A stretch of DNA of 64,000 nucleotides, taken from positions 65,433,501-65,497,500 of the forward strand of contig NC_134534.1 of assembly GCF_050624435.1 (NCBI RefSeq). The letters are read 5' to 3'. The first letter of the stretch is position 1, and the number at the start of each line of letters is the position of its first letter. Shown here one piece after another: positions 58,301 to 64,000 of the stretch. A model generated the notes under the pieces. It worked only from the letters and a program-made list of their open reading frames with translations. It had not been told where the DNA came from and did no database searches. Both the position numbers and the translations under genes were made by a program. The DNA is from Tenrec ecaudatus. Taxonomy: Eukaryota; Chordata; Mammalia; Afrosoricida; Tenrecidae.

Positions 58301-59099
58301 CGAGTATGTAACTAAAGCACTTAGTTATCGCTAGTGAAACAATGCTAATTTTTTCCCAGTGGCTAAAGTTATAGTGAAATCCTCAATTTTGCCCTGCTCG
58401 AAACGGTTCAGACCACAGAACCACACTGCTGCGCGTCTTCCGCCAACTTCCCAGACACTGCCGCGTCCCATCGCAAACGCGAGGGAGGAATCTGAGGGTC
58501 CAAACCCGGGGGTTACAAAGTCTCTCGGGTTCCTGGTGGGCTTGGGAAACCCCACAGACGGCCCGAAATGAGCTCCGGCCTCAGGCAGATACGGCTTTGG
58601 CACACTTTCTGCCTGCTCACTATCTGTGCCTTTATTAGGGGCAAATTCCACTTGCTTTTCAGAAGATCGACGGGCTCTTCTTTCCCTGGAGAGCGGGGCT
58701 GACCGTGACTGTGTGGCTCCGCCACCGGCCCCCACTCCCATCCCCCCATGCGGGGCGCGGGGACGGAGGGGCGGGTTGACCCAACAATGCTGGGCGCGGG
58801 TCCGAGTTACCTTGCAGCGCGGCGGCGTCGGCAGCCTCCAGGTCGCGGTAGATGTGGCGCACCATGCCCGCCGTCTCCTCGTTGCTCTGCGTGTTGATGT
58901 CCCAGAGCACCAGCAGCGCCCGGCGCCGGGCGAACTCGAGCGCGAAGAGGCGGCCCAGGCCGCTGCCGGCGCCGGTGATGAGGCACACCTGGCCCGCCAC
59001 GCTCTTCTCCTTGGGCCGCACCAGCCAGCGCGCCGCGGCCAGCACGAACGCCCAGAGCACTTTGAAAGTGACCACGAAGAACTCCACCACGATGTTCAT
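34274..59099 (-). CDS. RDH10: Retinol dehydrogenase 10, complete six-exon CDS (341 aa)
   Basis: RDH10 is a membrane-bound short-chain dehydrogenase (SDR16C) that oxidises all-trans-retinol to retinaldehyde with NAD, the first step of retinoic acid synthesis, at the ER and lipid-droplet membrane. The CDS joins 59099-58811, 57443-57208, 37591-37493, 36323-36178, 34608-34477 and 34397-34274 on the minus strand. The exon lengths (289, 236, 99, 146, 132, 124 nt) sum to 1026 nt, exactly 341 codons plus stop, the usual family length. An N-terminal hydrophobic anchor lies at about residues 3-24. The cofactor motif TGAGSGLG is at 42-49, NNAG at 144-147, and the catalytic triad is Ser197, Tyr210 and Lys214 (YCASK). 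All are intact. Compared with human from memory, the changes are conservative (for example Thr at 187 and Gln at 278). Introns are GT-AG except the last, which is GC-AG. The gene is divergent from RPL7 and shares its CpG-island side. Confidence 0.97.
34477..34608 (-). CDS. RDH10: RDH10 coding exon 5 (residues 257-300)
   Basis: It encodes the substrate-binding C-terminal region starting KEIEPFLPP, after acceptor CTTACAG. The exon ends ATGAAGAG and is followed by GCAAGT rather than GT, a GC donor with otherwise perfect consensus. Splicing here is required to keep the conserved C terminus in frame. Confidence 0.95.
35714..35793 (+). repeat. AfroSINE, 5' half, interrupted by U6
   Basis: GGAGCCCCGGGCGCGACGGC and CTTGTCTGCTAACCGGCTGC represent the tRNA head. 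The element breaks at CCTGGAGAGATT where the U6 pseudogene is inserted. Confidence 0.7.
35794..35896 (-). pseudogene. U6 snRNA retropseudogene inside a SINE, RDH10 intron 4
   Basis: Read on the minus strand this is U6 snRNA over nearly its full length: a GTGCTTGCCTCG start, the GGAACGATGCAGAG block, a 3-nt gap relative to U6 before ATTAGCATGG, then GCGCAAGGATGACAC and AAATTCGTGAAGCG. The substitutions and gap make it a pseudogene. It is flanked by perfect 12-bp direct repeats (CCTGGAGAGATT at 35777-35788 and 35900-35911), and a short A-rich tail follows the 3' end, so it was copied by LINE machinery. The flanks are the two halves of an AfroSINE. Confidence 0.92.
35897..35985 (+). repeat. AfroSINE, 3' half, after U6
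   Basis: The duplicate CCTGGAGAGATT is followed by CCTTGGAAACCCTACGGGGA and GAGCTGGAATCGACCTGACA, completing the SINE begun at 35714. Confidence 0.75.
36178..36323 (-). CDS. RDH10: RDH10 coding exon 4 (residues 209-256 plus two bases)
   Basis: It begins DYCASKFG, the catalytic Tyr/Lys motif, directly after a CCCCAG acceptor. It ends ...MFRGCRI followed by AG, with donor GTCAGT at 36177. The split codon gives Arg257. Confidence 0.96.
37493..37591 (-). CDS. RDH10: RDH10 coding exon 3 (residues 176-208)
   Basis: A 33-codon exon that opens [10 protein letters not shown] and contains the catalytic serine in VASSLG. The acceptor is TTTTCCAG and the donor is GTTGGT. It is separated from exon 2 by the gene's largest intron (37592-57207, about 19.6 kb). 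Confidence 0.96.
37826..38026 (+). repeat. AfroSINE, sense, in RDH10 intron 2 side
   Basis: GGAACCCTGGTGGCATAGTG and GGTTATGGGCTGGGCTGCAG form the head; GGGGCAGTTCTCCCTTGCTC and GATCTACTTGATGACAGTTG form the 3' end. Confidence 0.85.
39339..39485 (+). repeat. AfroSINE fragment with internal C/CA repeat
   Basis: GCACTGGACTGCTAAGCACA and AGGTTGGCAGTTCAAGCCCA form the head. A C-run and CA repeat (about 39399-39422) then separates it from GCTATTTGCTCCCAGTGAGA and TAGTCTGAGACAGAACC of the body. Confidence 0.7.
39542..39830 (+). mobile_element. RTE LINE 3' fragment, sense
   Basis: AGAATGTTCCTTAGAAGCAA, AAAGGACATCATGCTTGGCA and AGGAAGACCCTCAAGGAGAT, encoding [10 protein letters not shown] and RKTLKEMDW, are the conserved C-terminal end of the RTE ORF. 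Confidence 0.8.
40484..40560 (+). repeat. L2/MIR-class fragment
   Basis: TTGGACACCTGCAATAGTAT followed by GCAGGCACTGTGCTAAGATC matches the conserved CACCTACTATGTGCCAGGCA-type segment of ancient repeats. Confidence 0.55.
45130..45295 (+). repeat. AfroSINE, sense
   Basis: AGCTCTGGTGATGTTGTGGG, GGGCTGTTAACTGCAAGGTC, AGTGGTTCAAACCCAGCTGC and CAGAATTAACTCCATGAGTA run in SINE order. Confidence 0.8.
45304..45478 (-). repeat. AfroSINE, antisense
   Basis: AAACTCACTGCCATTGAGCT, CGACTCACAGCGACCCTACA, GGGCAGGGTAGATCTGGCCC and CATAACCAGGGCTCC are the reverse complement. It lies tail to tail with the previous SINE, about 10 bp apart. Confidence 0.85.
45557..45665 (+). repeat. Possible MER5A-type hAT MITE fragment
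   Basis: ATGGTTGGTAAACCTTGCTA, CGCACTAGCATCATCCAGGG and GGTGTTGCTAACATGC resemble the order of MER5A, diverged. Confidence 0.4.
46088..46252 (-). repeat. AfroSINE, antisense
   Basis: AGGACAGAGTAGAACTTCCT, AAGCAGCTGGTGGGTTTGAA and CTTCACTGGGCTACCAAGGC run in reverse-complement SINE order. Confidence 0.75.
47095..47275 (+). repeat. MIR SINE
   Basis: TGACCTCAGGCAAGTCCTAC, GGTTTGCTTCCTCACCCATA, AAAACGGGAATAATGCCCCT and GCTATGAGGCTCAAATGAGA follow the MIR core and 3' region closely. Confidence 0.8.
48505..48625 (-). repeat. AfroSINE, antisense, partial
   Basis: CAATGCCATTGAGTTGCTGC, TGACCTTGCAGTTAGCAGCC and CCACTACGCCACCAGTGCTC give both ends with an internal shortening. Confidence 0.8.
48936..49022 (+). 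repeat. AfroSINE fragment, sense
   Basis: GGCCCTGGTGGCGCAGTGGT begins an intact tRNA head; the rest is shortened and ends near TCTGCCCTACA. Confidence 0.7.
49064..49210 (-). repeat. AfroSINE, antisense
   Basis: AATCCACTGCCCTAGAGTCC, GTTCTGACTCACAGTGAGCC and GAAAGGTGGGTTTGAAGGGC follow the reverse-complement SINE. Confidence 0.7.
50822..51033. mobile_element. Mariner-like MITE, about 212 bp
   Basis: The left terminus TACAAGGGGTTTCAAGAGGT followed by TCGTGGAAAA is matched in reverse on the right by TTTTTCCTCACAAGCTTTTT and GAAGCCCCTTATA. TA bases at both ends fit mariner insertion preference. The interior is AT-rich and non-coding. Confidence 0.7.
51385..51550 (+). repeat. AfroSINE, sense
   Basis: GCTGGTGGTTCAAACCCACC, AGGCGCTCTGCAGAAGAAAG and AGTCAAAATTGACTTAATGG follow the SINE body to the tail; the head is diverged. 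Confidence 0.75.
53268..53445 (+). repeat. AfroSINE, sense
   Basis: TCCCTGGGTGACACAAACCA begins the head; GGAAAGGCTGGTCATCTGAG, AGCCATTGAAAACCCCATGA and AGTCAGAGCTGACTTGACGG complete the CTGGCNATCT subtype. Confidence 0.8.
57208..57443 (-). CDS. RDH10: RDH10 coding exon 2 (residues 97-175)
   Basis: It begins after a TTCACAG acceptor and starts AGNGEEE, the acidic loop typical of RDH10. It carries the NNAG motif and ends ...CHAHFW before donor GTAAAT at 57207. It follows an intron of 1367 nt. Confidence 0.96.
57897..57916. repeat. (GC)n alternating repeat in RDH10 intron 1
   Basis: Ten uninterrupted GC units followed by an ACC-rich pyrimidine tract. Alternating purine-pyrimidine DNA of this length has Z-DNA potential. 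Confidence 0.95.
58811..59099 (-). CDS. RDH10: RDH10 coding exon 1 (residues 1-96 plus one base)
   Basis: This exon encodes the N-terminal membrane anchor and the start of the Rossmann fold, including TGAGSGLG. The ATG at 59099-59097 has A at -3 and is the family start; the frame upstream is open but GC-rich and not conserved. The exon ends ...CTGCAAG and the donor GTAACT begins at 58810. It lies inside the CpG island. Confidence 0.96.
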
Positions 59100-59266
59100 C
59101 GTGACGCCCGCGGTCGCGCACCGGCCGAGCGGCAGCGAACGCGCCCACCCCGCGCCGGAGAGCCCGGCTCCCGGCCCCGGGCCGCTGGTCCGAACGGCCA
59201 GAGCCCGAAGGCTGCGCCCCGCGCCCGCCCCCGACGTGCCCGCCGGGCTGGAGTGCGCGGCGCCGC

Positions 59267-59284
59267 TGCCTGCCTGCCTGCCTG
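59267..59284. repeat. (TGCC)n short tandem repeat upstream of RDH10
   Basis: Four and a half tandem TGCC units, about 170 bp upstream of the RDH10 ATG, likely within its 5' UTR or promoter. Confidence 0.85.
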
Positions 59285-60899
59285 CGCGGGACCGCTCCCG
59301 CCCGGGCTTGGCGCGGTGGCCCCGGCTGCGCCCGCCTCGGAGCGGCTGTCCGGAGCGCTCCCCGGGCCCGGCCGGCTGCAGCGGCGGTGACAGCCGCAAG
59401 TTAGGCGGCGCGCGCTGCCCTCATGGCCAAGCGGCGGTCGCCCGAGCGTCCCCGGAGCCGGCGCGGCGGCTCCCTCTCGACCCGGGGGAGGGGCGCGCGG
59501 CGGAGACGGCACCGGCCGGTCAGCAGCCTCGCGAGTTGTCAACTTGACTCAAGTTGCCAGAGGGTGGGAGAGTGGGGTGCGGGGCCCGGCGAGCGCCGCG
59601 CCGGGGAGACTCGCTGGGCGCGGGCGAGCGCTGCCCAACGGCTTGCAGCGGCCCGCGCAGCCCCGCGTCCCCCTGCCCCGCGCGCCCCGAGGCTGTCACT
59701 CGGGCAGCGGGCTCCGCGACGCAGCGCTGCTTGCAACTCGGAGCGCTCGCGGCCGCTTCTGAGCGGGCTCCACGCTCCGCGCTACATAACCCACGACCGG
59801 GAAGCGCCGGCGGCGGCATCGGCCCTCCCTCCGCCCGGCCCTCCCCGCCCCCGGGCGCACCCCGCCCCCGACCCAGCCCCCCGCCCGCCCGCCGTCCACG
59901 GAGCCGCGGCGGGCAAGCCCCTTTCACACGGCCGTGACCGCAGCCTGCCTCCAGCCCCGGTCGCACCTCCCTTCGAGGCTCACGCCCCCTGCTACGGGGT
60001 GTCCCAGCCCCCGCCTGCCGGGCCTGGCGGCGGGAACAGCTCGGGCCGGAACGGGCCATCCTCCTCAGGCCGCCCGATGGTCGCTGACCCCTGGGTTAGC
60101 CACGATCTGGAGCCCAGCGACTCTTGGCTGTCCCTGCTTGCGGTCAGGCGCCGCGGAAGACAGCCCTGGGGGAGCGGGGAGGCCCTCGGCCGCGCGGAAA
60201 GCGGAGCGTCGGCGCTGGGCACTACTCTGGGCCGGCCGCCGAGGCGGCGGTCAGAAGCCGGCCTTCGCTAGTCACTGCTGCGGCCAGCCCTTCGAAAGGA
60301 GGGCGAGCGGGGCTCTCCGTTCCCCTGGCTGGAGTCGCCACCGCGCCTACAGTCCCCGGCAGGCGTCTCCCTCGCCCGCAATGGGCGTGATGCATGCCGG
60401 GAGTTGGAGTTCGCACCCGTGGCTTGTCATTTGCGTTAACCCCAAAGTCGAGCTCTTAGCCAGCGCAGAAACCGGACTTGTAGCACCCCTGTGAGAACCC
60501 AAGAGGGCTGCCCCTAGAGTTTCCAAGGCTGTGGATCGTTGCCGAAGTACGCGGCCAAGTTTCCCTCCCAAGGGATAGCTGGTGGGCTCGAACGACGGCT
60601 CTTGGGGGCAGCAGATCAGCTTCGCGCCCCTGCATCACCAGCACTCCTTTAGAGTGCAATGCAGGCTGGAATCTAGCCTAACGCTGTCAGCGTAGGACCC
60701 CATGTAATTAAGGTGGCAGCACTCTGCTCTCGTCGTAGTATTGATTTAAGAGCCTCATCAGTGCCTAGACTCCCCATGCAAATTTTACCCGAAAACTTGA
60801 TTATAAAAGGTTGAGCCAAAAAGCTCTTAACTTTGCGCCTGAAAGACGGCTTCTCAGTTCTGGTTTCTTTTCTGGCTTATCCTCGGACACCTATGAGCC

Positions 60900-60973
60900 T
60901 TGGGGCTTCATTCTGTCTTTAAGTGATCCGTGCGCACGCGCCAACTTCCTTTTTTTTTTAACCGGCAGGAACC
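60900..60973 (+). promoter_or_regulatory. RPL7: RPL7 core promoter and TOP-type 5' UTR
   Basis: Ribosomal protein mRNAs start with a C followed by a pyrimidine run (5' TOP), which places them under mTOR/LARP1 translational control. Here CTTCC followed by a T run begins at about 60945, some 29 nt upstream of the ATG at 60974, matching the short 5' UTR usual for this class. The start codon context is AACCATGG. Just upstream is a CpG-containing stretch (TGCGCACGCG). Confidence 0.75.
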
Positions 60974-63370
<2,397 letters not shown>

Positions 63371-63646
63371 GGTTAGAGACTGCATCTTGAGAGCTTCCTC
63401 AATAGTAAAAATGCTGATAGTTCTGAATTTACATTAAATGTTGGAGGTTTGGTTGTGTTTTAATCATTTTAGTGTGGGTGGGGGTGGGGACTATCAACAA
63501 TGTTTAATTACACTTGAGAGCATTTTTGTTGGCAAGGGAAGGTCCATTTTATTTAGAAATGGAAGCTTGGTGATTATCGTAGTTATGTCACATTAATTTG
63601 TTAAAGGTGGCTTATTTAATGGGACCTTTTCTTTTTCCCCTTTCAG

Positions 63647-63712
63647 GTATCTGCCTGCCATGATTATTTTTGTAATCTGGTCTCTTAATAAAACAGTGAC
63701 TGCTTTCAAATG
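63647..63712 (+). other. RPL7: RPL7 3'-UTR exon with polyadenylation signal
   Basis: After acceptor CCCCTTTCAG the sequence GTATCTGCCTGCCATGATTA resembles the RPL7 3' UTR of other mammals. AATAAA at 63687-63692 is followed by the expected cleavage region at about 63710. Further AATAAA hexamers at 63771-63776 and 63959-63964 could serve as distal sites but would be unusual for this gene. Confidence 0.8.
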
Positions 63713-64000
63713 GAAATGTTGCCTTGGTGACTTTTTTGGTAGCCCTTAATTATGGCAATTTTTGGTATAGAATAAAATTAGCTAAATCATAACATAAACT
63801 TAGGATCCAGTTGAAGTGAAATGGTTTGTGAAAGGTTTTTCTTGAAAACCTCCCCTTAAATCTTAATTTTTGATCTTTGAATTACACTGAAGAATGGTAT
63901 GCTGCTTTTAAGAAAAAGCTTATTTCATAGGCATTTGAATGTCATTTGTATGTAAGCTAATAAAAGTTCATTTGTTGGTAAAACTGCATTTCTCCGGCTT

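Larger units (their letters stand above)
58690..60400. promoter_or_regulatory. CpG island over RDH10 exon 1 and the RDH10/RPL7 divergent interval
   Basis: CpG dinucleotides and GC content rise sharply here and drop again outside. The block covers RDH10 exon 1, its 5' UTR and at least 1 kb further towards RPL7. Long open frames on both strands inside it are the usual by-product of high GC. No clear TATA box is placed for RDH10, consistent with a CpG-island promoter with dispersed starts. The distance between the two ATGs is 1875 bp. Confidence 0.85.

Noticed and set aside
58626-60494. Long open frames on both strands (up to 282 codons) in the GC-rich interval
   Set aside because: High GC removes stop codons. 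The frames are Pro/Arg/Ala-rich with no recognisable domain, and the minus-strand frame that is real is explained by RDH10 exon 1.

Overview
This is a mammalian nuclear genomic window, almost certainly afrotherian and most likely from a tenrec such as Echinops telfairi. The lineage call rests on repeats. About two dozen tRNA-headed SINE copies of the AfroSINE type are present, their tails resembling the 3' end of an RTE LINE that is also here in six pieces. A SPIN hAT element (27601-27903) narrows it further, since SPIN is known from tenrec and not from elephant-like afrotherians. The species call is inference; the gene calls are not.

Two protein-coding genes are supported, arranged head to head. 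RPL7 (ribosomal protein uL30) runs rightward from 60974 to 63370 for the CDS, with the polyadenylation signal at 63687-63692. RDH10 (all-trans retinol dehydrogenase 10) runs leftward from its start codon at 59099 to its stop at 34274, and its 3' UTR probably ends near 33075. Both reconstruct completely from consensus splice sites: RDH10 in six coding exons (341 aa), RPL7 in six coding exons plus a 3'-UTR exon (248 aa). A CpG island of about 1.7 kb (58.7-60.4 kb) covers RDH10 exon 1 and the space towards RPL7. RPL7 has its own pyrimidine-tract (TOP-like) start about 30 bp before its ATG. The last RDH10 intron is 79 nt and uses a GC donor.

The left 33 kb is intergenic and repeat-rich. In order it holds: an L1 3' part with a 5' inversion (1-1388); a decayed mariner (about 3060-3885) and a short mariner-like palindromic MITE (4111-4197); an LTR-like block (4869-5426); an L1 with both ends but with most of ORF2 deleted (6611-12001); an RTE copy inserted in an older L1 (12.8-14.15 kb); a 3'-UTR-only L1 insertion with clean 12-bp target-site duplications (16777-18525); a nearly complete decayed antisense RTE (18.76-22.05 kb) carrying two SINEs; further RTE pieces, SINEs and microsatellites; and the SPIN element. 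RDH10 introns carry more SINEs, MIR/L2/MER5-like fragments, a mariner MITE, an RTE tail and a U6 snRNA retropseudogene that landed inside a SINE.

Functionally the two genes are unrelated: RPL7 is a housekeeping component of the 60S ribosome, and RDH10 catalyses the first oxidation step of retinoic acid synthesis at the ER membrane. I found no operon-like system, CRISPR array, or convincing novel protein gene. The most interesting material is the mobile-element biology.
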